Below, piece by piece: positions 26,967 to 36,421 of a stretch of DNA of 64,000 nucleotides. The notes beneath the pieces were generated by a model. That model worked only from the letters and a program-made list of their open reading frames with translations. It had not been told where the DNA came from and ran no database searches. This DNA comes from an uncultured beta proteobacterium (GTDB lineage Bacteria > Pseudomonadota > Gammaproteobacteria > Burkholderiales > Burkholderiaceae_C). The stretch is taken from positions 17,000-80,999 of the forward strand of contig CAIYYA010000249.1 in the NCBI GenBank assembly GCA_903930255.1. Reading direction: 5' to 3'. A program made the translations under genes and the position numbers. Each line of letters begins with the position of its first letter. Positions within the stretch are counted from its first letter, which is position 1.

Positions 26967-28868
26967 CTACTCTGCTAGGGCGGCAAGCACAGGCAAGTTC
27001 CAGGATTTCAAGGCACGCAGCAGGGGACGTTTTTTCGACTGATGTGCCTGCATGCGGCGCAGAATGTTGTCGAGTGTCCGCATGGCATCCAGAATGTGCG
27101 GGCCTTTGTTCAGCATGACGCATTCTGCACGCCCACCCATTGCCGCATCGGTAATTTCTGCGCGTGATGGCAAGCCTGTTTTGGCCAAGGTCTCTAACAC
27201 CTGTGTGGCCCAGACCACCGGCATATGCGCGGCCTCGCAGGCCCACAAAATTTCTTCTTGAACTTCGGCCATACGCTCGTAACCGCACTCTACCGCCAGA
27301 TCACCGCGCGCAATCATCACGCCAGCGGCTGGGCCGCACATGGCAGCCAACAACAGCTCGGGCAGATGATCAAAGCCACGCCGTGTTTCGATTTTCAGGA
27401 TCAACCCTACTTGCGGCGCACCCAACTCGGCCAGACGCTGATGCAAAGCCCGCACATCGGCTGCTGACTGGGCAAATGACATGCCGACCAAATCTGCATG
27501 TTTGGCCACCACTTGCAAATCATCCAGGTCTTTGGCTGTCAGCGCGGGCAAATCCAATGCTGTATCTGGCAGGTTGATGCCTTTGTCGGCGGCCAGACGT
27601 TCACCACCATCACGGGCTTCGGTGATCTCTACCTCGATTCCCTTGGCGCCGCCACGACGGATAACACCCCCAATGCGCCCATCGTCAAACCAGATGTGGT
27701 CGCCCTTGCGCACACTGGCCAGCGCTTCTGGCAAGGTGCAGGCAATAGTGGCACGGTGCGCGCGCCGGCTTTTTTCCGCTGGGGTGGCATTGCTGCCCAT
27801 GCCTTGTGGCACCACGCGCAAGATATCCCCGCGCTGCAAATGCAGTTGTCCGGCCTGCACCGGAATGTCGGCCAACACAGTTTCATGACCGCCGTGGTGC
27901 AGACGGGTTGCGCTGGTCAGATAAAGAGTGTGAGCGCATTCCAGAATCACACCCGAAGCCTGGCATTGAACCACCGTCAGTCGGCGTTTGGCTTCGCGTG
28001 CATCGGTCAGATCAATGCGGTCGCCCAGTTGCAAACGCGCCAGCCAAACAGCCTCAACGCCCAAAAACACATCGGTGCCCTCTGTGGCTGCGGTCTCGCC
28101 CATCGCCCGCAAGCCCAGGCGGGCACAGCGGATGACGTGACCAAAACTGTCGCGCTCCGGTTTGAGCTTGACCACTGCGGGCGCATCGTCGATCGGCCCG
28201 GTGCGCAGTTTGGGGCCACCCAAGTCCATCAAAATTTGCACCGTTTGCCCGGCACGGCGGGCGGCGCTGCGCACACGCTCTGCCATGGAGGCCCAGTCGG
28301 CGGCACCATCATGGGCACAGTTGATGCGGGCAATGTCCATGCCGTTGGCTAGCAAATCTTCAATCAGCTTGTCATCGGCTGCAGCAGCACTGGGCAGGGT
28401 GACCATGATGCGCACAGCCCGCTTGGCAGGCACCGGGCCAAACAGCGCGTCTGCGTGTTGTGCCAGCAGGCCAGAGCCACTGGTGAAACCCGAAGGTTCG
28501 TCTTCTTGCCGGGGCGTCCAGGCTTGGCCGACGATGTGGTGCAACAGACCCAGCACCTTGTCAACATTCGCCAGCACGTGTGATTCGGCACGCCCCAGTG
28601 ATGACACACCCATTAGCGCGAGCCGATTTTGCAACTGGCGCAGGTCGATTTCACGCATGGCCAGGTAATGCGCCAAATTGATGGCACTGGGATGAAAAGC
28701 CGAATTAATGCCACGCAACCAGGGCGCAAGGCGCGTCTGATGGCTCAGCATCAATTTGCGCAACGCCCAAAGCTCATTGATCAGGATTTCACCGGTTTTT
28801 GCATCCCATGCCTGCAGAGGCTGATGTTCAAGTTTTGATTTCATGGAATGCTTTTGTAGCGCCAACAT
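26967..28868 (-). CDS. Pyruvate-kinase-like protein with N-terminal extension, no C-terminal regulatory domain
   Basis: 633 residues. The first 150 or so residues are a helical extension not found in classical pyruvate kinase. Then the catalytic barrel: MDIARINCAHDGAADW, ILMDLGGPKLRTG, LILKIETRRGFDHLPELL, VMIARGDLAVECG and PVVWATQVLETLAKTG with PSRAEITDAAMGG. ECVMLNKGPHILDAM ends the barrel. A long insertion between barrel segments replaces a normal B-domain. The typical C-terminal allosteric domain is absent. This matches the long pyruvate-kinase-related proteins of some proteobacteria; whether it makes pyruvate is untested. ATG at 28868 is chosen; ATG at 28844 is possible. Confidence 0.8.
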   Translation of the reverse strand: MLALQKHSMKSKLEHQPLQAWDAKTGEILINELWALRKLMLSHQTRLAPWLRGINSAFHPSAINLAHYLAMREIDLRQLQNRLALMGVSSLGRAESHVLANVDKVLGLLHHIVGQAWTPRQEDEPSGFTSGSGLLAQHADALFGPVPAKRAVRIMVTLPSAAAADDKLIEDLLANGMDIARINCAHDGAADWASMAERVRSAARRAGQTVQILMDLGGPKLRTGPIDDAPAVVKLKPERDSFGHVIRCARLGLRAMGETAATEGTDVFLGVEAVWLARLQLGDRIDLTDAREAKRRLTVVQCQASGVILECAHTLYLTSATRLHHGGHETVLADIPVQAGQLHLQRGDILRVVPQGMGSNATPAEKSRRAHRATIACTLPEALASVRKGDHIWFDDGRIGGVIRRGGAKGIEVEITEARDGGERLAADKGINLPDTALDLPALTAKDLDDLQVVAKHADLVGMSFAQSAADVRALHQRLAELGAPQVGLILKIETRRGFDHLPELLLAAMCGPAAGVMIARGDLAVECGYERMAEVQEEILWACEAAHMPVVWATQVLETLAKTGLPSRAEITDAAMGGRAECVMLNKGPHILDAMRTLDNILRRMQAHQSKKRPLLRALKSWNLPVLAALAE

Positions 28869-29012
28869 TGGCCTGAGTTATATGACAAATTGAGGTTTAA
28901 CGCTCGTCAATAGTGCACCAATAGCTAGTATATATATAGCACTCGGTTGGTATCAATGGATACTTTGAGCCATTGAATCGAGCGGCTCATGCTTCAGCTT
29001 AGCGTTGCTTTG
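28869..29012. other. AT-rich gap upstream of the pyruvate-kinase-like gene
   Basis: Contains GCTAGTATATATATAGCACT near 28924-28943 and a sequence around 28915 vaguely like the dispersed repeat (CCAATAGCTAG). No gene. Together with the adjacent remnant at 29013-29282 and 29283-29447, about 580 bp lack an intact gene. Confidence 0.4.
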
Positions 29013-29282
29013 TTACAGATTGATGACCAACGATGCATCGGTCAGAGCATCATCAAAGTCAAAAAGGCTGTTAACGCCCGTGGGGCTTGCGTGAGCAGCA
29101 CTGATTTTGATAGCATCAGAGTACACCTGAAAATGCCACTGCACCAGCTCGGAAGGCAATTTGGCCAGCGCATCAAACAGCGCACGGCTGCCGGGGATGG
29201 GAATGCGCGGGAAGTCAGTGATGCAAGGCTCTGGATATCTCGTGAACCTTGTAAGTTGTGATTTTTTTACATCAAGGCGTTT
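29013..29282 (-). pseudogene. Open coding-like fragment without a start
   Basis: Minus-strand frame open for 89 codons to TAA at 29013-29015, bounded upstream by TAA at 29283-29285, with no ATG, GTG or TTG near its beginning. The translation is protein-like: RYPEPCITDFPRIPIPGSRA, then LFDALAKLPSELVQWHFQVY and further SLFDFDDALTDASLVINL. I do not recognise it; most likely the C-terminal end of a decayed gene. Confidence 0.45.
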
Positions 29283-29447
29283 TTATGAGTATCACATTGG
29301 TGCCTACCCGTGCTGTGCCAACCGATACTCCAACAAGTTCGCCAACGGGGAGCTGGACGGACATAAAGTAGGGCAGCTTCACCGACTGGCCAATCACCGG
29401 AGCACTGAGTGCTCCCACCAATCCGGCGCAAGTTTGCCCGTCACCTA

Positions 29448-32381
29448 CTAGGGCCAAATAAGAGCCTTGCTATTGTTACTGTCCGGATTGATACAGGCAG
29501 GCTTGAGTCCTCTCAGGGGCGCGGGGCAACCCCATGCACTGCCGAATCCAAAGTCACAGATGCCGGGGGTGTTTCGCGACCCAGCCGGACACGTGCGGTC
29601 ACACTGAAGTCCTGTCTTCGTATAGCCGGCAGCACAGGTTGCGCTGGCCACGTCGCGCACCTTTTCAAGAAATCCCTTGACCTGTCCGCCTACATACTGC
29701 AAACCGTCCACGATTTGCTGGCCGCCCGGCAGTTTTGCGATACCGTCCTTTAACCACGGAGGCATGCTCGTGACGAGACTCGTGATGCCTTTCAAAACAG
29801 CAGCAGGTAGCTGTGAAGGATCCATTGCTACTTCCATCGGAACGGAAACCGATTGTGCTTGACTGAACAGTGTGAAGTTGGCATTCGCCTGACTGCTACG
29901 TGTTGAGTTTTTTACATCGACGCGAGCGGAAACCCCGTTGAAGCTAAAAACCTCCAGAGCCTTGCTGACGACCACGCCAATCCCGGGAATCGCGCTGGCG
30001 CCGCCCTTCACCGCATGGTTGATGGCGTCGAAGTTCGCATCAGCCTGCAGATAACCATTCGGCATACCGTTTAGATCACCCTTCATGATTTTTTCTACAT
30101 CACCCTTGAAATCCGAGTTGATGCGAATGTTGACGCCAGGTGCTGCGGCATTGATGTTGACTCGGATCGTGGGGTCTGGAATGTCGATATGGCCGACTGT
30201 CAGCCCGGTCGGGGCGATGACAATATACGAGTCCTGACTCACCGGTATGTTGGGGTTTGGCAGTTTGTCTATACCCGCAAACAGACTCTTGAAGGGTTCA
30301 ATATTGCCAGTCATCAGGCGATAGATCACCAGTGTGTCCTTCAACCCAGGGGTTCCGCGGGTCTTGAGAACCAAACCTGCACCTGGGCTCACGTCGGCGT
30401 CGACCAAAATCGCGCCATCGACCTGTACATTGTTGGAGCCCAGCCGCCCGTCTTTCAGAGCGGCTTCCACACCGTCCACCACACCACCCTTGACAGTGAC
30501 TTTGAGTACACCGCCGGTCGAACGTATCTGGCCCAGTCTCATCACATCCCATGGACCTTGGCAGCTGTTGGGCTCGGTGTCGGGTGTCGGATCACCAGGA
30601 CAGGCGCCTGTGAAGTCGCCACCAAATGTAATACCGCCTTCATTGTCAATCTCCACGACAGGCGTGACGCCGAGCCATGGGTCAAACGAAGTGGGTTTGG
30701 CAAATAGGCGGCCTTCGGCTTCAGCGCTGAAGGAGCGTTGCCGTGTGATCTTATTGATCTTGGCGTGAAGCTTCAGGGTGAGCGTCTTCAAAGCCACCTG
30801 GGTTCGCGCAATCGGAACAATTTCACCAGTCACCCGCCAACCGTCAGCGATCTTGAACGCAATCTCCAGGTCAAGCTCATTGTTTTTGTCAAACAGGGCC
30901 ACTTCCAGCGGAACAGGGTTGGGCGCTCCCAATTTTGCGGCCAATGCGGCTGCGTTTCGCGTCAATATAGCCATGCCACCCGTCGGGTCGGTAAGTGTGG
31001 CAGACTGGTTGCGCACCATAGCCACATTCGAAAAACCACTGGCCAAATCCTTGAAAGGGTTGTTCAAGCGATTTGATGAGGGATTATTCAGCGCACCCAC
31101 ACGAGCCCAGTCGAATTTACCCTTGATCTTGAAGAGCTGCGTGCGATCCTCCGATGATCTGGATTCGGCCTCTTCAACCAGGAAAGTCCCTCGGTGCGCT
31201 TCAATAAGGGGCTTGACACTGGGCAACTTGCTGCCAATGTAATCCACGGCATCCACACTGCCGATCTTTGCATTGGTCGCTCCAACGGCGGGTGACGGAT
31301 CAAGACCTTCCCTTTGCCCGGTATTGATATAGCCATCGATCGCCGCATCATAGCGGTCTCCCCAGGCCGCTTTGATAAAGCCGTTACGCGCTAAATAGCT
31401 CTTGACACTGAAATTGGCGGCAGAGTCGCGGCCCTCGCTAACACCGTAGCTAAGCCAATGTTGCTGAGCCTTGTACACATTGTTTCCGAATGCAGCCTTG
31501 AGATCCGGATTGGCGTCGAGATACCACGAAGGATTCAGGACATTCAGGCGCCTGCTCCATGTTGCTGGAACGACCTCGCTGTGCGACCCGTCTCCTGAAT
31601 ACAGGGTTCCGGCATTGTCAATATTATTGATAACCCAGGGTCGTCCCCTAGCGTCCACGGCGACCCTGATGACGCCTGCGGGCACTTTGTCCCATGTGCT
31701 GCCATTGAGTTTGTACAAGCCAAAACCACCCAACTCGGCAGTGCACCCAACGATCCAGACCGAGCCATCAGCACCCACATTGATATTTTTGGCGCAGCCA
31801 GGAATTTGCACCCAATCGGCCCCGGTACCCCGTGCCGAGCGAAAGATGGCTCCGGTATCTTGAATGCCCCAAATCGATCCCTTGGCATCGACGCCCAGCC
31901 CAACCAAACCACCCGGCACTTTGGTCCAACCGCCGCCATTCCACTTGTAAATTCCATAGCCACCCATTTCCCAGATGGTTCCGACGATCCACACGGTATT
32001 GTCAGCCCCGACTTTGATGTCTCTGCCTGCACCAGGAAGCAGCTTCCAGTCAGATCCATCGCCTTTCGCGGAGAAAAAGATGGTGAAATTGTTAGTGACG
32101 CCCCACAGTGATCCATTCGCATCGACTGCAAGATGGGCAAGTCCACCAGGAACCTTGAGCCAGGTGGACCCATTCCAGCGGGCAAGCCCGAAGCCTGCGC
32201 CTTCAGCAGCCATACCAACGCTCCAGATCTGTCCATTCATCCCCACAGTAATTTCGGTGTGGTTGCCCGAAAGCCGAGTCCACGCTACCGGTGGCGTTGC
32301 CGCAGATGCAGTGCCTGCGCACCAAAGCAGAGCCAAAAAGATCTGAAATAGAGCTTTCCTGATTAAACGAACTGTCATCAC
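29448..32381 (-). CDS. Large secreted tectonin-repeat protein
   Basis: 977 residues with a Sec signal peptide (cleavage after ...CAGTASA, about 28). Residues 32-285 hold about five tectonin (TECPR) beta-propeller repeats with the recurring pattern KVGADNTVWIVG, KWNGGGWTKVPGGL and VDAKGSIWGI. Residues about 290-370 have two YLDANPDLKAAFG...HWLSYGVSEGR units. The middle (about 400-880) is beta-rich with no family I recognise. The C terminus (about 915-965) is cysteine-rich: CAAGYTKTGLQCDRTCPAGS and ICDFGFGSAWGCPAP. Tectonins bind carbohydrate or surface glycans, so an extracellular binding or defence role is plausible. Flanked by gene-poor DNA on both sides. Confidence 0.8.
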   Translation of the reverse strand: MMTVRLIRKALFQIFLALLWCAGTASAATPPVAWTRLSGNHTEITVGMNGQIWSVGMAAEGAGFGLARWNGSTWLKVPGGLAHLAVDANGSLWGVTNNFTIFFSAKGDGSDWKLLPGAGRDIKVGADNTVWIVGTIWEMGGYGIYKWNGGGWTKVPGGLVGLGVDAKGSIWGIQDTGAIFRSARGTGADWVQIPGCAKNINVGADGSVWIVGCTAELGGFGLYKLNGSTWDKVPAGVIRVAVDARGRPWVINNIDNAGTLYSGDGSHSEVVPATWSRRLNVLNPSWYLDANPDLKAAFGNNVYKAQQHWLSYGVSEGRDSAANFSVKSYLARNGFIKAAWGDRYDAAIDGYINTGQREGLDPSPAVGATNAKIGSVDAVDYIGSKLPSVKPLIEAHRGTFLVEEAESRSSEDRTQLFKIKGKFDWARVGALNNPSSNRLNNPFKDLASGFSNVAMVRNQSATLTDPTGGMAILTRNAAALAAKLGAPNPVPLEVALFDKNNELDLEIAFKIADGWRVTGEIVPIARTQVALKTLTLKLHAKINKITRQRSFSAEAEGRLFAKPTSFDPWLGVTPVVEIDNEGGITFGGDFTGACPGDPTPDTEPNSCQGPWDVMRLGQIRSTGGVLKVTVKGGVVDGVEAALKDGRLGSNNVQVDGAILVDADVSPGAGLVLKTRGTPGLKDTLVIYRLMTGNIEPFKSLFAGIDKLPNPNIPVSQDSYIVIAPTGLTVGHIDIPDPTIRVNINAAAPGVNIRINSDFKGDVEKIMKGDLNGMPNGYLQADANFDAINHAVKGGASAIPGIGVVVSKALEVFSFNGVSARVDVKNSTRSSQANANFTLFSQAQSVSVPMEVAMDPSQLPAAVLKGITSLVTSMPPWLKDGIAKLPGGQQIVDGLQYVGGQVKGFLEKVRDVASATCAAGYTKTGLQCDRTCPAGSRNTPGICDFGFGSAWGCPAPLRGLKPACINPDSNNSKALIWP

Positions 32382-33006
32382 TCATCCTTTGCGAAAAAGT
32401 TTATGGAATGGCGTTGGTACCACTCAGAAAGCAGCCGATTAGAGGGAAGCGCTGGAACCAGAACGAAGCTGAATCGAAGCCAGTCGAGTCTTAAACGTCT
32501 TCTAGGTAAACCGGATTGGTGCCGTATTTTCCATAAAGACGCGTCAGATTGATATGGTCCATTTGGACCAGTTTGTTAAGCTTTCAGGTAGTCCCCGCTT
32601 GCGGCACGTCTGCAGTGATCACACCACACGCGGGCAAAACCATGCGCAAAGATGCCGCATTCCAGATATTTTGAAAGGCTTGTCCTTGTCTTGGAACAGG
32701 TCCGGGCGATCGAAATACAGCTGGATATTTGCTGATTGAGCGAGCTTGTTTGCTGGCTTCGCCAAATGTGCGGTCACCGACCGCGCTGATTGATGACCGA
32801 CTGCCATCGTGCCAAGCCAGGCTTTGTCACATAACCGACACGCTGGCCTGCTTCAATGCGCAGAGATAGGACTTACTCAAAACCGCCCCAGCGTTGTTGC
32901 GCCAACTTGTCGTACCGGATGTACTGCCTGCGTTGGTGTGCCTAGCTGGGACAACTTTGCGTAATTCTCCATTGAGTTCAATCCCACTGACCACGCAACC
33001 GCCTTT
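32382..33006. other. 625-bp region without a supported gene
   Basis: Contains a short minus-strand reading INLTRLYGKYGTNPVYLEDV before TAA near 32499-32501, which looks like the tail of a lost gene, and a perfect inverted repeat GGTCCA-TT-TGGACC at 32556-32569. The rest (32600-33000) gives only short, unconvincing frames. No promoter for the next gene could be assigned with confidence. Confidence 0.45.
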
Positions 33007-34269
33007 ATGCCAACTACATTTTTTATAGTTATCGCGGTGCAATTCATATCGACCATTGCCGACAACGCATTCTTGATCGTGGCCATTGCCCGTGTCATTG
33101 AGCTTTCTGCCGGGGCCTGGGTGATCCCGATCCTGAAGCTCAGTTTCACCTTGTTTTATGTGTTGCTGGCGCCGCTGGTTGGGCCGTTAGCCGATGCTTT
33201 CCCAAAGGGCAGGGTCATGGTTTGGGCCAATTTTCTGAAGGTCTGCGCCGTAACACTTTTGTTGACCGGTGTTGACCCGGTGCTGGCACTGGCCTGTGCC
33301 GGTTTTGGTGCGGCCATTTATGCGCCCGCCAAATACGGGCTGATCACCGAGTTGTTGGACGCCAAAGATCTCGTCAAAGCCAATGGCTATTTTGAAGGCA
33401 TCACCGTGAGCGCCGTTTTATTGGGCACTGCCTTGGGCGGAATTCTGGTCAGCCCAGTGATGCCAGTGCTGGATTTGCCCCTTCAGACGCCTTATTGGGC
33501 TAATACCAGCACGACGCTGATCGCTGGCATGTTGTGCCTGTTGGGTATTTACAGCACGGCGACACTGATGAACTTTGGCATCAAAGACAGTGGCGCACGT
33601 TATTTGCCGCATGACATTCACCCGGTGCTGCTGATCCGTCGTTTCTTTCAAGAAAACCGAGTACTCTGGCGCGACCCGCTGGGCGGTTTGTCGATGTCCG
33701 TCACCACCCTGCTGTGGGGCGTTGGCGCCACCTTGCAATTGATCGTGTTGCGCTGGGCCATTGAATCACTTGGGCTGGCGCTCAACCAAGCGGCCTATTT
33801 GCAAGGCATCACGGCAGTGGGGGTGGTTATTGGGGCCATTTTGGCCAGTCGAAGCGTGACCCTGATGGAGGCGCCCAGGTTGCTGCCCCTGGGGCTGATC
33901 CTTGGGCTCATGGTGCCGCTGATGTTGGCGGTTCATTCCGTCTATTGGGCAGCGGTCCTGCTGGTTCTTGTGGGCGCACTGGCCGGATATTTTGTGGTGC
34001 CGATGAATGCCTTGCTGCAATACCGTGGCTGCACCTTGCTCACGGCCGGCCGCTCGATTGCGGTGCAGGGCTTCAATGAAAACGCCGGCATGTTGGTGAT
34101 GTTGGCGCTGTATGCCGTAGCCACTGCAACCCATGCGCCATTGCACATCCTGATCTGGTGTTTTGCCGTGATGGTCACACTCACGATGAGTGCCATCTAC
34201 CTTGCACACCGCAAGCTGCCATCCATCATTTGCCGGGTTGAACTGCCGTGTACCCCAAGCCGTGGCTGA
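33007..34269 (+). CDS. lplT: LplT-like lysophospholipid transporter (MFS)
   Basis: 420 residues, 12 hydrophobic helices. The N terminus FFIVIAVQFISTIADNAFLI and the downstream FGAAIYAPAKYGLITELL and ANGYFEGITVSAVLLGTALG match LplT, which flips lysophospholipids inward for re-acylation. Unlike some homologues it is not fused to an acyltransferase. The ATG at 33007 lacks a clear ribosome site. The last dozen residues (ICRVELPCTPSRG) are not family-like. A glycosyltransferase gene follows 37 bp later. Confidence 0.85.
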   Translation: MPTTFFIVIAVQFISTIADNAFLIVAIARVIELSAGAWVIPILKLSFTLFYVLLAPLVGPLADAFPKGRVMVWANFLKVCAVTLLLTGVDPVLALACAGFGAAIYAPAKYGLITELLDAKDLVKANGYFEGITVSAVLLGTALGGILVSPVMPVLDLPLQTPYWANTSTTLIAGMLCLLGIYSTATLMNFGIKDSGARYLPHDIHPVLLIRRFFQENRVLWRDPLGGLSMSVTTLLWGVGATLQLIVLRWAIESLGLALNQAAYLQGITAVGVVIGAILASRSVTLMEAPRLLPLGLILGLMVPLMLAVHSVYWAAVLLVLVGALAGYFVVPMNALLQYRGCTLLTAGRSIAVQGFNENAGMLVMLALYAVATATHAPLHILIWCFAVMVTLTMSAIYLAHRKLPSIICRVELPCTPSRG

Positions 34270-34306
34270 ATTTGAATCACTTTGAATAACTAATTGGTCT
34301 TTGCTT

Positions 34307-35515
34307 ATGAACAATAAACTCAAACTTGCGCTGGTGACCGAAACTTTTTCACCCGAGGTCAACGGCGTCGCCATGACCCTTGGCAAATTGGTGGACGGCA
34401 TGCTGCAACGCGGCCACACCGTGCAAGTGGTGCGTCCTCGCCAAAACGACGAAGATGCCTTACTGTCCCGCGACGGCCTGCAGCACGTGTTAGCACAAGG
34501 TATCCCCATACCCACCTACCCGGAGCTGCGTTTTGGCCTGCCCATCAAGGGTCGGTTGATCCGGCTCTGGCAAGCAAGCCGTCCCGACATCGTGCATGTG
34601 GCCACTGAAGGCCCTTTGGGTTGGTCGGCAGTGGCAGCGGCAAAGCACCTTGGTTTACCGGTATCGAGTTCCTTTCACACCAACTTTCATACCTACTCGC
34701 AGCACTACGGCATCGGTTGGATCAAGAACCTGATTGAGAATTACCTGCGTAAATTTCACAACCGTACCTTGACCACCATGGTGCCCACCCAAGCCATGCT
34801 GCACGCCCTGCAAAGCCGAGGTTTTAATAACCTGAGCTTGCTGTCTCGAGGTGTCGATACCCGGCAGTTTTCACCCGCCAAACGCTCCCACACACTGCGT
34901 GAATCTTGGGGCATTGGCCCCAACGATCTGCTGTGTTTGCACGTAGGACGACTGGCGAAAGAAAAAAATATCGGTGCGGTGATGGCTGCATTTCAGGCCA
35001 TTCAAGCCCATCAGCCGCGTGCCAAACTGGTCTTTGTGGGTGATGGCCCTTTGCGCAAATCGCTGGCGCAAACCCACCCTGACTGCATCTTTAGCGGAAC
35101 CCAAAAAGGCGAAGCCCTGGCCACCCACTACGCCAGTGGCGATTTGTTTTTGTTTCCGAGCTTGAGCGAAACTTTTGGCAACGTAGTACCCGAAGCACTG
35201 GCCAGTGGGCTGGCGGTGCTAGCCTTTGCCAATGGAGCGGCGCTGGAACTGATCCGCAGCGAGCACAACGGCGTTGTGCTGCCATTGGCAGATGAGCAGG
35301 ATTTTGTCACCGCAGCCGTGGCTCTAGCCAGCAACCCTGACAAGCTGCAGCGTCTGCGACAAAACGCAGCAGCCAGCGTGGTCCACCTAGGCTGGGATGC
35401 CATTTATGACAGTTTTGCGCATACGCTATCGGTGCTGGTGCCGCAACACGGCAAAGCACCCATTCAGACATCGGCCACTGGCGCATCGCTCGCCATCAAT
35501 CAGACCAGTGCATGA
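34307..35515 (+). CDS. GT4-family glycosyltransferase
   Basis: 402 residues from ATG at 34307 (an in-frame TTG at 34301 exists). GT-B fold: donor/acceptor N-domain with TETFSPEVNGVAMTLGKLVD and GLPVSSSFHTNFHTYSQHYG; C-domain with GRLAKEKNIGAVMAAF, FVGDGPLRKSLAQTHP and the EX7E motif in SETFGNVVPEALASG. Similar to glycolipid mannosyl/glucosyl transferases acting on diacylglycerol or phosphatidylinositol. Between lplT and psd, a lipid glycosylation role is likely. Its last 20 bases overlap the 3' end of the convergent psd gene. Confidence 0.85.
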   Translation: MNNKLKLALVTETFSPEVNGVAMTLGKLVDGMLQRGHTVQVVRPRQNDEDALLSRDGLQHVLAQGIPIPTYPELRFGLPIKGRLIRLWQASRPDIVHVATEGPLGWSAVAAAKHLGLPVSSSFHTNFHTYSQHYGIGWIKNLIENYLRKFHNRTLTTMVPTQAMLHALQSRGFNNLSLLSRGVDTRQFSPAKRSHTLRESWGIGPNDLLCLHVGRLAKEKNIGAVMAAFQAIQAHQPRAKLVFVGDGPLRKSLAQTHPDCIFSGTQKGEALATHYASGDLFLFPSLSETFGNVVPEALASGLAVLAFANGAALELIRSEHNGVVLPLADEQDFVTAAVALASNPDKLQRLRQNAAASVVHLGWDAIYDSFAHTLSVLVPQHGKAPIQTSATGASLAINQTSA

Positions 35516-36377
35516 GAGCCTGGCCCATGCGAATATTGCTGTCCTGGGTCAACCCATCGCACAAGGTAAAACCCTTGGGTGCCAGCACAATCACCGTTGA
35601 GCCATGCTGAAACCAGCCCATCTCCTGGCCTTTTTTAAAGCCGGCATGGCAGGCGATGACCTTGGGGCCCGCATACTTCAAATGCAGCAGAACATCCAGA
35701 AAATGCAGCCGGATGCTGGCTACCAAGATGGCCGCAACGGGCACCAAGGCAATGCGCTTGCCATGCAGCGAACCTTGACCATCAAGACGCGTTTGAAGAT
35801 ACGCCCGCTCGTTTTTACAAAACAGTTTTTCAACCCGCTTCAAGGCAATCGGATTGACGTTCCAGGTATCACCCGAAAAATAGCGCACTTTTTCGACCAT
35901 GCAATCAAAGGGGGCATGAAACCGGTGGTACATGCTCGAAGTCAGCCGCAGTGTCACAAAGTAGCCGTCTTGCCAGTCTTCAATGTGCTGCTCATCGCCG
36001 ATCAAATCTTGCAGGGCATACGGAAATCCTTTGGCCTGGAACACTTGGCCGCGCGCAATCGGGCCGTGGGCTCCCACGATGGCATCCACCGGACTGGACA
36101 AACTATCTACCGCCATGCTGATCGGCCGCACGCCGTCCTTAAGCTCGCGCGTAAAACAGTCGTGCATGCTGGTGAAGTGGCTTTTTTTAGCCTCGCTCAG
36201 ATCAAGCGCCGAAAAAAACTTCCAGATACCAATCGACAGATCACGTACCCAAGGGTGCTCGATTTTGCTGAATCGCCCCATAAATTGGGTCAGCCAGCGA
36301 CGCGGCAGGCGATTGGTCAGCAAAAAGTTCAGGTCTTCCTGACTCAGTATTTTTTGAATGTGGTGGCGAAAGCTCAT
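35496..36377 (-). CDS. psd: Phosphatidylserine decarboxylase proenzyme
   Basis: 293 residues. Pyruvoyl enzyme converting phosphatidylserine to phosphatidylethanolamine at the membrane. Seen: SSPVDAIVGAHG (Asp), TSSMYHRFHAPFD (His), and the self-cleavage site GST in WFQHGSTVIVLAPKGF near the C terminus. The N terminus has no extra domain. Divergent from the aminotransferase gene (44-bp gap) and convergent with the glycosyltransferase. Confidence 0.94.
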   Translation of the reverse strand: MSFRHHIQKILSQEDLNFLLTNRLPRRWLTQFMGRFSKIEHPWVRDLSIGIWKFFSALDLSEAKKSHFTSMHDCFTRELKDGVRPISMAVDSLSSPVDAIVGAHGPIARGQVFQAKGFPYALQDLIGDEQHIEDWQDGYFVTLRLTSSMYHRFHAPFDCMVEKVRYFSGDTWNVNPIALKRVEKLFCKNERAYLQTRLDGQGSLHGKRIALVPVAAILVASIRLHFLDVLLHLKYAGPKVIACHAGFKKGQEMGWFQHGSTVIVLAPKGFTLCDGLTQDSNIRMGQALMHWSD

Positions 36378-36421
36378 GGGGCAAATGCTCGTTGTAAATA
36401 TGACATTGAAAGGTGATATTC

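Noticed and set aside
28989..29261. Plus-strand 90-codon ORF
   Set aside because: Lies antisense to the coding-like frame at 29013-29282, whose translation is more protein-like; no ribosome site.
32827..33042. Minus frame that could be a transposase tail
   Set aside because: No catalytic residues, inverted repeats or target duplications seen; similarity to insertion sequences could not be supported.
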